Shown here: one piece after another, positions 47,130-56,399 of the stretch
Numbering within the stretch: position 1 is the first letter of the stretch
Layout of the letters: each line of letters starts with the position of its first letter
DNA from: Streptosporangium lutulentum
GTDB lineage: Bacteria > Actinomycetota > Actinomycetes > Streptosporangiales > Streptosporangiaceae
Length of the DNA stretch: 64,000 nt
Direction of reading: 5' to 3'
Assembly: GCF_030811455.1 (NCBI RefSeq)
Contig: NZ_JAUSQU010000001.1
Coordinates: forward strand, 3,658,001-3,722,000
Notes under the pieces: generated by a model
The model's input: the letters and a program-made list of their open reading frames with translations, nothing else
The model's database searches: none
What the model was told of the DNA's origin: nothing
Translations under genes and position numbers: made by a program

Positions 47130-48245
47130 ATGTCTTTGAATCCGCGTCTCGTCAAGGAAAGCTTCGCCGTCATCGAGCCCGTCGCGGACAAGGCCGCGGC
47201 GTACTTCTACGGCCGCCTGTTCGCCGGGAACCCGCACCTGCGCGGAATGTTCCCACCGGCCATGGACGTCCAGCGCGACCGCCTGTTCAGCGCGCTGACC
47301 AGGATCGTCTGGAGCCTGGACAGCCCCGACAGCCTGGCTTCGTACCTCGGCCAGCTCGGCCGTGACCATCGCAAGTACGGGGTGGTCGCCGAGCACTACA
47401 CCGCGGTCGGCAACGCGCTTCTGTCCACGATCAAACACTTCTCCGCCGAGACCTGGAACGCGGAGATAGAGGCCGCCTGGGTGACCGCGTACACCTCGGC
47501 CGCCAATCTCATGATCGAGTCAGCCGAGGCGGACTCCGGCGTTTCCCCCGCCTGGTGGCTCGCCGAGGTGATCGACCACGAGCGCCGCACACCGGACATC
47601 GCGGTGATCACTCTGCGGCTCGACCAGCCCCTGCCGTACCTGGCGGGACAGTACGTCAACGTGCAGACCGCGCGCTGGCCGCGTGTCTGGCGCACGTTCT
47701 CCATCGCGAACGCGCCACGGGAGGACAACACCGTCCGCCTGCACGTCCGCGCGATCCCCGGGGGGTGGGTCTCGACCGCGCTGGTCGAGCACACGCGGAT
47801 CGGCGACACCGTGACGTTCGGCCCGCCGGTCGGCACCATGACCCCCACCGGCTCGGGGCGCGACATCCTGTGTGTCGCGGGAGGCACCGGGCTCGCCCCG
47901 ATCAAGGCCATCGTGGAGCACGTGATCGCCTCGGGACAGCGTCCCAACATCCATCTGCTGTACGGCGCGCGTCACGCCCACGAGCTCTACGACCTGACCG
48001 ACCTGGTCCGGATGGAGTCGGCCTTCCCGTGGCTGCGGGTGCTTCCCGTGGTCTCCGATCAGCCCGGCTACGACGGCATGCGAGGCAGGGTGTCCGACGT
48101 GATGGAACGGTTCCACTCCTGGGCCGACCACGACATCTACATCTGCGGTCCCACCGACATGGTCAACGAAACCGTTCGCAAGCTCCAGCGGACCGGGGTG
48201 CCCCTGGCCAACATCCACCGGGACATCGTCCAGGGCGAACCCTGA
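47130..48245 (+). CDS. hmp: flavohaemoglobin (nitric oxide dioxygenase)
   Basis: The product has 371 residues. An N-terminal globin (1-135) has the B10 Tyr in AAAYFYGRLFAGNPHLRGMF and the proximal His in VVAEHYTAVGNALLSTIKHF. The FAD domain has RTFSIANAPRED and the NAD domain GGTGLAPIKAIVEH with CGPTDMVNETVRKL at the end. Such proteins oxidise NO to nitrate. The globin lacks the long C-terminal spacing of E. coli Hmp and joins FAD quickly, as in short actinobacterial forms. AGGGTGGG precedes the ATG. Confidence 0.9.
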   Translation: MSLNPRLVKESFAVIEPVADKAAAYFYGRLFAGNPHLRGMFPPAMDVQRDRLFSALTRIVWSLDSPDSLASYLGQLGRDHRKYGVVAEHYTAVGNALLSTIKHFSAETWNAEIEAAWVTAYTSAANLMIESAEADSGVSPAWWLAEVIDHERRTPDIAVITLRLDQPLPYLAGQYVNVQTARWPRVWRTFSIANAPREDNTVRLHVRAIPGGWVSTALVEHTRIGDTVTFGPPVGTMTPTGSGRDILCVAGGTGLAPIKAIVEHVIASGQRPNIHLLYGARHAHELYDLTDLVRMESAFPWLRVLPVVSDQPGYDGMRGRVSDVMERFHSWADHDIYICGPTDMVNETVRKLQRTGVPLANIHRDIVQGEP

Positions 48246-48452
48246 ACGACGTCCGAGATCGGCGACTCACCTTTCGTGGAATCCGGCGGAACACGTCACG
48301 GCATGACACCACGGGCCCGGCCCGGGGAAAGACGTCCGTGCGTGACACCCCTCGCCGCCGGCCCCCTTCTCTTCTACAAGGACACTCGGCATCCCGGCAG
48401 CCGGGCCGTTCCCCGCCACCGGGCGCCGAGACACACGCCCCGCCCGCCCCGT

Positions 48453-49199
48453 CTAGGGTGCGATCCGGCCGGCCTCGACGAAGGCCGCGTGCGTGAGGGG
48501 CATGAGCTCCGCCCAGGCGGCCTCCATCTTCTCCCCCACCATCTCGATCTCCCGCTGCGGGAACGAGGGCATCTTGGACTGCTCGTTCTTGGTGCGCAGG
48601 GAGAGGAAGTGCATGAGCGAGCGGGCATTGCAGGTGGCGTACATCGTGGAGAACAGGCCGACGGGCAGCACCGCCCTGGCCACCTCGCGGGCGATCCCGA
48701 CCTCCAGCATCTCCCGGTAGGCGGCGTACGACTGCCGATACGACGCCTCCATCGTCTCTACCGTGATCTTGTGCTGCTCCTCGCTGCCCTCGACGAAGAC
48801 GTACTTGCCCGGGCGGCCCTCCTGGACCAGCTTCCGCTCCGCCCCCGGAACGTAGAAATTGGCCTCAAGCTCCCGGTAACGACCGCTTTCCTCGTTGTAG
48901 GACCATCCGACCCTGTGGCGCTGGAATTCGCGGAAGACGAAGATCGGCGCGCCGATGAGGAAGGTCATCGAATTGTGCTCGAACGGGCTGCCGTGCCGAT
49001 CGCGCATCAGGAAGTTGATCAGCCCCTTGGACCGCGCCGGGTCCTTTCCGACCTCCTCAAGGGACTTCTCCCCCGCGGTCGACACCCGAGCCGCCCAGAG
49101 CACGTCGGAGTCGGAAGCGCTGTGCTTGACCAACTCCACGGTCACGTCGTCGAGAAAACGCGCCTCTGCCTCATAACCCGTCAACTGGCTCCCCCTCAT
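48453..49199 (-). CDS. thyX: flavin-dependent thymidylate synthase
   Basis: This 248-residue FAD enzyme makes dTMP from dUMP using methylene-THF and NADPH. The ThyX motif RHRxxSxNExSxR appears as RHRVGWSYNEESGRYRELE, with WAARVSTAGEKS, HGSPFEHNSMTFLI and the C-terminal ARSLMHFLSLRTKNEQSK. Length is normal. Confidence 0.97.
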   Translation of the reverse strand: MRGSQLTGYEAEARFLDDVTVELVKHSASDSDVLWAARVSTAGEKSLEEVGKDPARSKGLINFLMRDRHGSPFEHNSMTFLIGAPIFVFREFQRHRVGWSYNEESGRYRELEANFYVPGAERKLVQEGRPGKYVFVEGSEEQHKITVETMEASYRQSYAAYREMLEVGIAREVARAVLPVGLFSTMYATCNARSLMHFLSLRTKNEQSKMPSFPQREIEMVGEKMEAAWAELMPLTHAAFVEAGRIAP

Positions 49200-49383
49200 C
49201 CGTGGTTCGCGCCATATCGTAAACCGTGGAAGCGCCGATCTTGCCGACGGACCCTCGCACGACCGGTGGCCGAAAAAAGATCATGCCTCTCACCCGGTGC
49301 CCCTCCGGCCGTGTTCACCGGCGGCGGTTCGCCTCGGAGCGGGCGGACCATGCTCGGGGGGTCCGCCCTCTGAGCGAGGCGGT

Positions 49384-50544
49384 CTACAGCCGGTATACCC
49401 GGCGGGCATTGCCGGAGCCGATCATGTGGGCCACCCGAGCCGCGTCCGGGACGCTCCACTCGTCGGCGGCCAGCCGCAGCGACAGCGCCCTGGCCAGGCT
49501 CCGCCGGTAGTACAGCGCGCCCAGGTGGCAGGTCTCGGCCACCCCGTGGCCGCCGGAGCCGAACAGCTGCTTGTGAAAGGGGACAAGCTCCAGCAGCTCC
49601 CCCATGACCGCCGCCGAACCCACGGCGGTGCAGCTCAGGGCCAGGCCCACGTCGACGTAGACGTGAGGGAGGACACCGGCGAGGTAGGCCGCCTGGCGGT
49701 GGAAGGGATAGCAGTGCAGCAGGATGACGGGCACGCCGATCGGCTGCACCGCCCGGAGGAATCCGATCATCAGCGAGGGGTCCCCGCCGTGGGGGTCCGG
49801 GGCGGAATCGCCGTAGCCGATGTGGAACCGCAGAGGTCTGTTGCGTTCCCTGGCCACGTCCGCGGCCACCCAGAGCAGGTGACGCAGCAGCACCGGGTCG
49901 GTGAGCCGCTCGGCGGGCCCGGCCAGCCGCCGGGTGGCCGCCGCGATCACCGATCCTCTGCTGGGCCTGGCCGGGTCACGGCCCAGGCCCTGCCGGTAGG
50001 CGGCGGACGACGTGAGCCCGGCGGCCCGGGCGGCCCGGCTCACGAGCTGCTGGGTGAGGGTGGAGATGTAGGAGACGCCCGAGGCCGCCGTCCGCGCGAC
50101 GTCGAGCTCGACCTGCTCGATCGTGACGATCTCCCCGGCCGAGGCGCCGCCCGCGTGGCCCATCTCCTCGGCCGACAGCAGGTCGGGACCGCCCGGGCCG
50201 CCGTCGACCAGGAAGGTGGTGATCCCGGCCGCGCCCAGCAGCCGCCGGTTCACCTCGGCCGCGCCCAGTTCGGCCCGGCGGGCCAGGTAGACGGCCGGCG
50301 GCACGTGCGGATCCAGGTCGAGGACCGGCGCGCACCAGCGGCGGACCGCGGCGCCCGCCGGGGTGTCGAAGTGGGTGGTGCCGGGAGGGGCGGGGGTGCC
50401 GGCCTGGGTGAGCAGCATCTCGAACCGGCCCCGCGCCAGGTCGTCGCGGCGCACTCCGTGGCAGTGATGGTCGATCAGCGGGGCCAGCAGGGCCTCCCGC
50501 ACCGTGTCGGGAAGCTCGACGGGCAGCGCGTCGTCCGATCTCAT
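49384..50544 (-). CDS. amidohydrolase family protein (TIM-barrel, FluG N-domain-like)
   Basis: The 386-residue product has the metal HxH motif in LIDHHCHGVRRDDLA, a barrel strand PLRFHIGYGDSAPDPHGGD, PVILLHCYPFHRQAAYLAG and a late LFGSGGHGVAETCHLGALYY with conserved His. It resembles the amidohydrolase-2 group, including the N-domain of FluG, acting on aromatic acids or glutamyl-type amides. The substrate is unknown. GGAGG lies before the ATG at 50544. Confidence 0.82.
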   Translation of the reverse strand: MRSDDALPVELPDTVREALLAPLIDHHCHGVRRDDLARGRFEMLLTQAGTPAPPGTTHFDTPAGAAVRRWCAPVLDLDPHVPPAVYLARRAELGAAEVNRRLLGAAGITTFLVDGGPGGPDLLSAEEMGHAGGASAGEIVTIEQVELDVARTAASGVSYISTLTQQLVSRAARAAGLTSSAAYRQGLGRDPARPSRGSVIAAATRRLAGPAERLTDPVLLRHLLWVAADVARERNRPLRFHIGYGDSAPDPHGGDPSLMIGFLRAVQPIGVPVILLHCYPFHRQAAYLAGVLPHVYVDVGLALSCTAVGSAAVMGELLELVPFHKQLFGSGGHGVAETCHLGALYYRRSLARALSLRLAADEWSVPDAARVAHMIGSGNARRVYRL

Positions 50545-50646
50545 GCCGGCTCCTCCCATGGCTGCGGGCGGATCGATATGGCCGATCCGCCCGCAGTTCT
50601 CACCTCAGGAGAACCATACGACTACCCAGTGTGATCTCGTGGCTCT

Positions 50647-52785
50647 TTACACAGAGGTACGGCAGAGCCTGAGAACGTTGGCGATGATCATCGCTCCGGC
50701 GCCGCCCCGGGCGGTGAGGATCGACTCGGGGTGGAACTGCACGGCGAAGCGCCGCCTCGCCACGTCCTCGATCGCCATCACCGCCCCGTCCGGAGTGAGC
50801 GCGGTGGTGGTGAAGCCGACGACTCCCTGCTCCTTGGCGTGGACCGAGTGGTAGCGCGCCGCGGTGAACTCCTCGGGGAGCCCCTCCAGCAGCGCGCTGT
50901 CGCCGATCCGTCTCACCTGGCCGCGCTTGCCGTGCTCGGGGTAGGAGAGCAGGTCGAGCGTGCCGCCCGCCTGCTCGACCATGCCCTGCAGGCCGAGGCA
51001 GACGCCGAACACCGGCAGGCCGCGCTCGTAGAGCGCCCCGACCAGCGCCGGCAGGCCGAAGTCGGACGGCCAGCCGGGCCCCGGCGACAGCACCACGAGC
51101 GACGGGGCGATCTCGTCGATCATCGGGGCGGGGAAGCCGTGCCTGAGCGTGACGACCTCGGCGCCCTGCTGGCGGAAGTAGTCGGCCAGGGTGTTGACGA
51201 AGGAGTCCTCGTGGTCGACGAGCAGCACCTTCATGCCCTCGCCCGGCCGCTCTCCCGCCGGTTCGGCCACGGCCTGCCCCTGCGGGGCGCCGACCGCGGC
51301 CAGGGCGCCGAGCAGGGCGCTGGCCTTGAGCTCCGTCTCCCGCTCCTCGGACTCGGGGTCGGAGTCGAACAGCAGCGTGGCCCCGGCCCTGACGGTGGCG
51401 ACGCCGCCGCGGATCTGCGCGGTGCGCAGGGTCAGGCCGGTGTTCATCGAGCCGTCGAAGCCGATGAAGCCGACCGCTCCGCCGTACCAGCGCCTGGTGG
51501 TGGCCTCGTGGTCCTCGATGAACTGCATCGCCCAGGTCTTGGGGGCCCCGGTGACGGTGACGGCCCACATGTGGGTGAGGAAGGCGTCCAGGGCGTCGAA
51601 CTCCGGCCGCAGGCGGCCCTCGATGTGGTCCACGGTGTGGATCAGCCGGGAGTACATCTCGATCTGACGCCGTCCGATGACCTGGACGCTGCCCGGCACG
51701 CAGATTCGGGACTTGTCGTTGCGGTCCACGTCGGTGCACATGGTCAGCTCGGACTCCTCCTTCACGCTGGACAGGAGGGTGCGGATCGCGTCGGCGTCCT
51801 CGATCGGGTTGCTGCCCCGGGCGATGGTGCCGGAGATGGGACAGGTCTCGACGCGCTCGCCGCTGACCCGGACGTACATCTCCGGGGAGGCGCCGACCAG
51901 GTGCTCGCCCTCGCCGAGGTTGAACAGGAACTCGTACGGCGCGGGGTTGACCTTGCGCAGGCCGCGGTAGAAGGCGGCCGGGTCGGTGCAGGGGGCGTGG
52001 AAGACCTGACCGGGGACGACCTCGAACAGGTCGCCTCGGACGAACTTCTCCTTGGCCGCGGCCACGACCTGGGCGTAGGAGCCCTTCTCCGGGTCGGCGG
52101 GGATCTCGGTGGGGGTGGCGGGCAGCGGGACGCTCTCCCCCTCGCGGGCGAGGCCCCGGGTGGAGAGACCGTCCACGGTGAACTCGTAGCGGTACTCCTT
52201 GCTGGTCTCCCGCTTGCGGTCGATCACCATCACCCGGTCGGGCAGGTGCAGCACGAGGTCGCGCTGGTCCTCGGCGCGCGCGAGGACCTGCCGGATCGGC
52301 TCGAACTGGAAGGCCAGGTCGTATCCGAAGGAGCCGTAGAGCCCCAGGTGTTCGTTCTCGCCCTTGAACGCGGCGATGATCTCACGGATCGCGGTGAACA
52401 CCGTGGGACGGCGGCTGCGCATCTCCTCGGGAAGGATGTCCTCGGACTCCGCGACGTAGACCTCGATGTGATCCGCCGTCGGCTGCCCGGTCGGCTTGCC
52501 CGCGGCGAGCAGGCAGGACGCGACGACGGGCAGCACCACCCTGCCGCGCGCGTTCAGCGCGCGGGCGGAGATCCTGCGGCCTCTGGCCACGATCTCCATG
52601 CAGGGGTCGACGTAGGCCAGATGCCATCGGCTGTAGCGGCCGGGATACTCCATCCCGGAGGAGAGCACTCCCCCGCGGCGCTCGCCGAGCGTCGTGACGA
52701 CATCCTCGAGCACCGTCTCGGGCACGTCGAAGGCCTCGACCTCGACCTCGATGCCCCCGGCGGTGGTATATCCGCTGGTCTCCAC
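50647..52785 (-). CDS. trpE: fused anthranilate synthase TrpE-TrpG
   Basis: The 712-residue fusion has TrpE (1-510; EVVPGQVFHAPCTDPAAFYR, ETCPISGTIARGSNPIEDAD, ELTMCTDVDRNDKSRICVPG, TVTGAPKTWAMQFI) joined to a glutamine amidotransferase (520-712; VLLVDHEDSFVNTLADYF, LSPGPGWPSDFGLP, the catalytic Cys in FGVCLGLQGMVEQA and QFHPES). It makes anthranilate from chorismate for tryptophan. The GTG at 52785 has AGGGG about 10 nt upstream. A Trp-Trp leader peptide precedes it. Confidence 0.95.
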   Translation of the reverse strand: METSGYTTAGGIEVEVEAFDVPETVLEDVVTTLGERRGGVLSSGMEYPGRYSRWHLAYVDPCMEIVARGRRISARALNARGRVVLPVVASCLLAAGKPTGQPTADHIEVYVAESEDILPEEMRSRRPTVFTAIREIIAAFKGENEHLGLYGSFGYDLAFQFEPIRQVLARAEDQRDLVLHLPDRVMVIDRKRETSKEYRYEFTVDGLSTRGLAREGESVPLPATPTEIPADPEKGSYAQVVAAAKEKFVRGDLFEVVPGQVFHAPCTDPAAFYRGLRKVNPAPYEFLFNLGEGEHLVGASPEMYVRVSGERVETCPISGTIARGSNPIEDADAIRTLLSSVKEESELTMCTDVDRNDKSRICVPGSVQVIGRRQIEMYSRLIHTVDHIEGRLRPEFDALDAFLTHMWAVTVTGAPKTWAMQFIEDHEATTRRWYGGAVGFIGFDGSMNTGLTLRTAQIRGGVATVRAGATLLFDSDPESEERETELKASALLGALAAVGAPQGQAVAEPAGERPGEGMKVLLVDHEDSFVNTLADYFRQQGAEVVTLRHGFPAPMIDEIAPSLVVLSPGPGWPSDFGLPALVGALYERGLPVFGVCLGLQGMVEQAGGTLDLLSYPEHGKRGQVRRIGDSALLEGLPEEFTAARYHSVHAKEQGVVGFTTTALTPDGAVMAIEDVARRRFAVQFHPESILTARGGAGAMIIANVLRLCRTSV

Positions 52786-52823
52786 TGCAGTCTCGCCCCT
52801 TTTTGGTTTCCCTGAAGGCCAGA

Positions 52824-52853
52824 GGGGGGTGGAAACGCAAAAGGCCACCTCCC
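52824..52853 (-). promoter_or_regulatory. candidate trp attenuator hairpin near trpE start
   Basis: On the minus strand GGGAGGTGG pairs with CCACCCCCC (one A-C mismatch) around a 12-nt loop (52845-52853 with 52824-52832). It lies between the leader peptide and trpE and is the best candidate for the attenuator or ribosome-site sequestering stem. Confidence 0.45.
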
Positions 52854-52888
52854 TGGGCGGCCGTCTGTCTCTCGCGAATGCGAAACCT

Positions 52889-52908
52889 GCGCCGCTCAGA
52901 AGCGGCGC
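52889..52908 (-). promoter_or_regulatory. hairpin spanning the leader peptide stop codon
   Basis: GCGCCGCT (52901-52908 as AGCGGCGC on the plus strand) and AGCGGCGC (52889-52896) form a perfect 8-bp stem with a 4-nt loop. It covers the last codons and stop codon of the Trp leader. A ribosome stalled at the Trp codons would block or melt it, as in classical attenuation. Confidence 0.55.
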
Positions 52909-52937
52909 CACCACTGAAGGGTGTCGAGGTATCGCAT
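52896..52937 (-). CDS. trpL: trp operon leader peptide with tandem Trp codons
   Basis: The ATG at 52937 opens 13 codons, MRYLDTLQWWRRF, with two consecutive Trp codons and a TGA that falls in a perfect hairpin. It lies 111 bp upstream of the anthranilate synthase start on the same strand. Consecutive Trp codons in a very short leader before trpE are the hallmark of ribosome-mediated attenuation. Confidence 0.8.
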   Translation of the reverse strand: MRYLDTLQWWRRF

Positions 52938-53092
52938 GGGCAAAGCGTACCGGCGAAAACCGTGATCATGCAACGTGCCCGCGTCGCGCCCTTGGTCATG
53001 TCTCGTGCATGTTTGCGGTAAGAGGCCCCTTCTGATCGATTACGTCTCACCTACGCCCCATCCATAAGGGACTCCGATGACCACCTTAAATG

Positions 53093-53109
53093 TTAGGAAA
53101 CTTTCCTAA
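53093..53109. promoter_or_regulatory. 17-bp palindromic operator upstream of the secreted lyase gene
   Basis: TTAGGAAA (53093-53100), C, TTTCCTAA (53102-53109) is a perfect palindrome, just upstream of TTGACG (53115-53120). The form resembles ROK/CsnR-type operators I recall in front of actinomycete glycan-degrading genes, but this is from memory. It lies 106 bp before the start codon. Confidence 0.6.
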
Positions 53110-53215
53110 ATACCTTGACGGGCGCTTGTCGAGCTGAGTTGGATGGGCGGTCATCGAGGCCCTCGGCCGAGATCTCTCGCCACCCCCTTGGCCTGTGGCC
53201 AGCGAGGAGTTCCCC

Positions 53216-54433
53216 ATGCTCAGACGTGTCCGCACAACGGCCGTCGCGGTCATCGGCGCCGCGGCTCTCGCCGTCGCCTCCATCGCCGCCCCCGCCGCCG
53301 GCGCCGCGCCCCTCCCGACGACGACGGCCGTCAAGGCCGCCCCGGCGACCTTCACCCATCCCGGGGTCCTGGTCGGCAAGGGCCAGCTCGACTTCGTCCG
53401 GTCGAAGGTCAACGCGGGCGCCCAGCCGTGGAAGCGCGCCTACGACCAGATGATGGCCCATTCGCTGGCCTCGCTGTCCCGGACCCCGAAGCCGCGCGCC
53501 GTCGTGGAGTGCGGTTCGTACTCCAACCCCAACAACGGCTGCACCGACGAGCGCCAGGACGCGCTCGCCGCCTACACCCTCGCACTGGCCTGGTACATCA
53601 CCCAGGACAGCAGGTACGCCAGGAAGTCCATCGAGATCATGGACGCCTGGTCCGCGGTGATCAAGGATCACACCAACACCAACGCGCCCCTGCAGACCGG
53701 GTGGGCCGGCTCCTCGTGGCCCAGGGCCGCCGAGATCATCCGGTACACCTACACCGGCTGGTCCGCCGCCGGCGTCAGCCGCTTCTCCACCATGCTGCGC
53801 GACGTCTACCTGCCCAAGGTCATCAACGGTTCCAACAGCAACGGCAACTGGGAACTGACCATGATGGAGGCCGCGCTCGGGATCTCGGTCTTCCTGGAGG
53901 ACCGGGCCGCCTACGACAAGGCCGTGAGCAAGTTCCGCGGCCGCGTGCCCGCCTTCATCTACATCAGCGCCGACGGCGCGCTTCCCAAGGCGCCTCCGGG
54001 CAGCGGCATCGACACCAGGGCCGAGATCGTCGGCTACTGGCAGGGGCAGTCCACGTTCGTGGACGGCCTCACCCAGGAGACCTGCCGGGACTTCGTCCAC
54101 ACCGGGTACGGCCTCTCCGCCATCTCGCACTTCGCCGAGACCACCCGGATCCAGGGCCAGGACCTCTACCCGGAGATCAGCGAGCGGCTGCGCCACGCGC
54201 TGGGGCTCCAGTCGAAGTACCAGCTTGGCGCGGCCGTGCCGTCCTCGCTGTGCAAGGGCGATCTCACCCTTGGCCTGGGCCCGGTCACGGAGGTCGGGTT
54301 CAACGCCCTCGGCAACCGGATGGGCATCGCGATGACGAACACGCAGAAGCTCACCGAGCAGCAGCGTCCGGCCGGGACGAACGTCCTCTTCGTCGCGTGG
54401 GAGACCCTCACCCACGCCGGTAACCCCGGCTGA
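53216..54433 (+). CDS. secreted alginate lyase family protein (PL5-like)
   Basis: The 405-residue product has a signal peptide (MLRRVRTTAVAVIGAAALAV then ASIAAPAAGAAP). The (alpha/alpha)-barrel follows: HPGVLVGKGQLDFVRSKVNA, AAYTLALAWYITQDSRYARK, TGWAGSSWPRAAEIIRYTY and the alginate-lyase-type NSNGNWELTMMEAALGISVF. C-terminal YGLSAISHFAETTRIQGQDL supplies another conserved His. It is probably a secreted polysaccharide lyase; the substrate (alginate or another uronan) is not determined. GAGGAG lies before the ATG at 53216. Confidence 0.82.
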   Translation: MLRRVRTTAVAVIGAAALAVASIAAPAAGAAPLPTTTAVKAAPATFTHPGVLVGKGQLDFVRSKVNAGAQPWKRAYDQMMAHSLASLSRTPKPRAVVECGSYSNPNNGCTDERQDALAAYTLALAWYITQDSRYARKSIEIMDAWSAVIKDHTNTNAPLQTGWAGSSWPRAAEIIRYTYTGWSAAGVSRFSTMLRDVYLPKVINGSNSNGNWELTMMEAALGISVFLEDRAAYDKAVSKFRGRVPAFIYISADGALPKAPPGSGIDTRAEIVGYWQGQSTFVDGLTQETCRDFVHTGYGLSAISHFAETTRIQGQDLYPEISERLRHALGLQSKYQLGAAVPSSLCKGDLTLGLGPVTEVGFNALGNRMGIAMTNTQKLTEQQRPAGTNVLFVAWETLTHAGNPG

Positions 54434-54505
54434 CACCGACCCGTGACGGGAGGCCGGCAGGGGCAGCCGGCCTCCCGTCACGACCCCGGGCCGAACGGGT
54501 GAGCG

Positions 54506-56218
54506 TCAGGAGCGCGGTTCGCGGAGCTCGGGAAACTCCTCGTCGCGCCACTCCGGGAGGGAGGAGCCTCCGGCCGCGGCGTCCTGCTCGCGGCCCCGGA
54601 GATCGACCCGGCGGATCTTGCCCGACACCGTCTTCGGCAGCTCGAAGAACTCCAGCCGGCGCACCCGCTGGAACGGCGCGAGCTTCTCCCGGGCATGACG
54701 CAGAATGGCCAGCGCGGTCTCCCGGTCCGGTTCCCACCCCGCCGTGAGCGCGACATATGCCTTCGGCACCGCCAGTCGCAGCTCGTCCGGAGCCGGCACC
54801 ACGGCCGCCTCCGCGACCGCGGGGTGCTCGATCAGCACGCTCTCCAGCTCGAACGGCGAGATCTTGTAGTCGGAGGCCTTGAACACGTCGTCGGTGCGCC
54901 CGATGTAGAAGATGTAACCGTCCGCGTCGCGGACCGCCACGTCCCCGGTGTGGTAGTAACCGTCTCTCATCGCCTCGGAATGCCGCTCGTCATCGCCCTG
55001 GTAACCCGTCATCAGCGAGACCGGACGGCGGCTCAGGTCGATGCAGATCTCGCCCTCGTCCGATTGCCCGCCGGTGACGAGGTCGACCAGCGACACCGGC
55101 ATCCCGGGGAGAGGCAGACCCATGGAACCGGGCTTGACCGGCATTCCCGGCACGTTGCCGATCAGCAACGTGGTCTCGGTCTGACCGAAGCCGTCGCGCA
55201 GCGTCAGCCCCCACTGCCGCTGGACCTGCTCGATCACCTCCGGGTTCAGCGGCTCACCCGCCGACAGCACCTCCCGCAGGTCGCCGGGGCCGCCGGACAG
55301 ATCAGCCTTTATCAGCATCCGCCACACCGTCGGCGGCGCGCAGAACGTCGTCACCCGCGCGCGGCGGATCTGGCCCAGCAGGGCGCCGGGATCGAACCGG
55401 CGGTAGTTGTACACGAAGATCGTGGCCTGGGCGATCCACGGTGCGAAGAAACAGCTCCAGGCGTGCTTGGCCCAGCCCGGGGAGCTGATGTTCAGATGCA
55501 CGTCCCCCGGACGCGAACCGATCCAGTAGGCCGTCGACAGGTGTCCCATCGGGTAGGAGATCTGCGTGTGCTCGACCAGCTTGGGCCTGCTCGTGGTGCC
55601 CGAGGTGAAGTAGAGCAGCAGCGGGTCCTCCGGCGTCGTGCCCGGGTGCGCCACCGGCCGGCCGGGGAAGGCGTACGCGTCCCGGTAGGACGCCCAGCCC
55701 GCCGGGGCCTCACCCACGCAGATCCGCCCGTACTCCCCCGCCACTCCGTCGAACTTGGCGGTGTCCGCGGCGTTGGCGACCACGTACCGCGCACCGCCCC
55801 GGTCGATGCGGTCCGCCAGGTCCACCGGTCCGAGCGCGCTGGTGGTCGGCATGATCACCGCGCCCAGCTTCATCACCGCCAGCATCGACTCCCACAGCTC
55901 GACCTGGTTGTTCAGCATGAGCATCACCCGGTCGCCGTGGGAGACGCCCCGCTCCGCCAGAAACGCCGCGACCTGGTTCGATCGCCGCGCCATCTCGTCG
56001 AAGGTGTACCGGGCCTCGGAGCCGTCCTCCTCCACCAGCCACAGTGCCGTCTGGTCGTTGTCCCGGGCGATCACGTCGAACCAGTCCACCGCCCAGTTGA
56101 AACGCCCTTCGAGCTCCGGCCAGGCGAACTGCTCCACCGCCCTGGCGTAGTCGCCGCGCAGGCCCAGAAGCAGGTCGCGTGCCTTGAGGTAGATCTCGGT
56201 ATTCCTGGTCGCGCCCAC
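54506..56218 (-). CDS. AMP-dependent acyl-CoA synthetase (ACSM-like)
   Basis: This 570-residue adenylating enzyme has the P-loop LLYFTSGTTSRPKLVEHTQI, the A5 motif LRDGFGQTETTLLIGN, the A7 region GYYHTGDVAVRDADGYIFYI and the A10 lysine ELPKTVSGKIRRVDLRG. The spacing and FNWAVDWFDVIARDNDQTAL N-terminus resemble medium-chain acyl-CoA synthetases. The GTG at 56218 has AGGAG 7 nt upstream. It is divergent from the MerR gene. Confidence 0.92.
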   Translation of the reverse strand: MGATRNTEIYLKARDLLLGLRGDYARAVEQFAWPELEGRFNWAVDWFDVIARDNDQTALWLVEEDGSEARYTFDEMARRSNQVAAFLAERGVSHGDRVMLMLNNQVELWESMLAVMKLGAVIMPTTSALGPVDLADRIDRGGARYVVANAADTAKFDGVAGEYGRICVGEAPAGWASYRDAYAFPGRPVAHPGTTPEDPLLLYFTSGTTSRPKLVEHTQISYPMGHLSTAYWIGSRPGDVHLNISSPGWAKHAWSCFFAPWIAQATIFVYNYRRFDPGALLGQIRRARVTTFCAPPTVWRMLIKADLSGGPGDLREVLSAGEPLNPEVIEQVQRQWGLTLRDGFGQTETTLLIGNVPGMPVKPGSMGLPLPGMPVSLVDLVTGGQSDEGEICIDLSRRPVSLMTGYQGDDERHSEAMRDGYYHTGDVAVRDADGYIFYIGRTDDVFKASDYKISPFELESVLIEHPAVAEAAVVPAPDELRLAVPKAYVALTAGWEPDRETALAILRHAREKLAPFQRVRRLEFFELPKTVSGKIRRVDLRGREQDAAAGGSSLPEWRDEEFPELREPRS

Positions 56219-56361
56219 GGCGACACTCCTCTCGACGATCGCCACAAGGTACGGCACCGCCGCCGGAGGTGACACCCCTCGGACGGGGACACTCGTCGCG
56301 GCGGCCGGAACCGTGACGCGTTCCTCGAAGGCAAGCTTTACTTTCGCATTACGTGAACTGG

Positions 56362-56393
56362 TTTGACCTGGTGTGCGCTCCAGGATGGAGAGT
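56362..56393 (+). promoter_or_regulatory. MerR-type operator/promoter of the MerR-AKR operon
   Basis: TTGACC (56363-56368) overlaps a near-palindrome CCTGGTGTGCGCTCCAGG (56367-56384, 7 of 9 positions symmetric), the arrangement expected of MerR proteins that act between stretched -35 and -10 elements. It lies 16 bp before the MerR start. Confidence 0.65.
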
Positions 56394-56399
56394 GAACGC

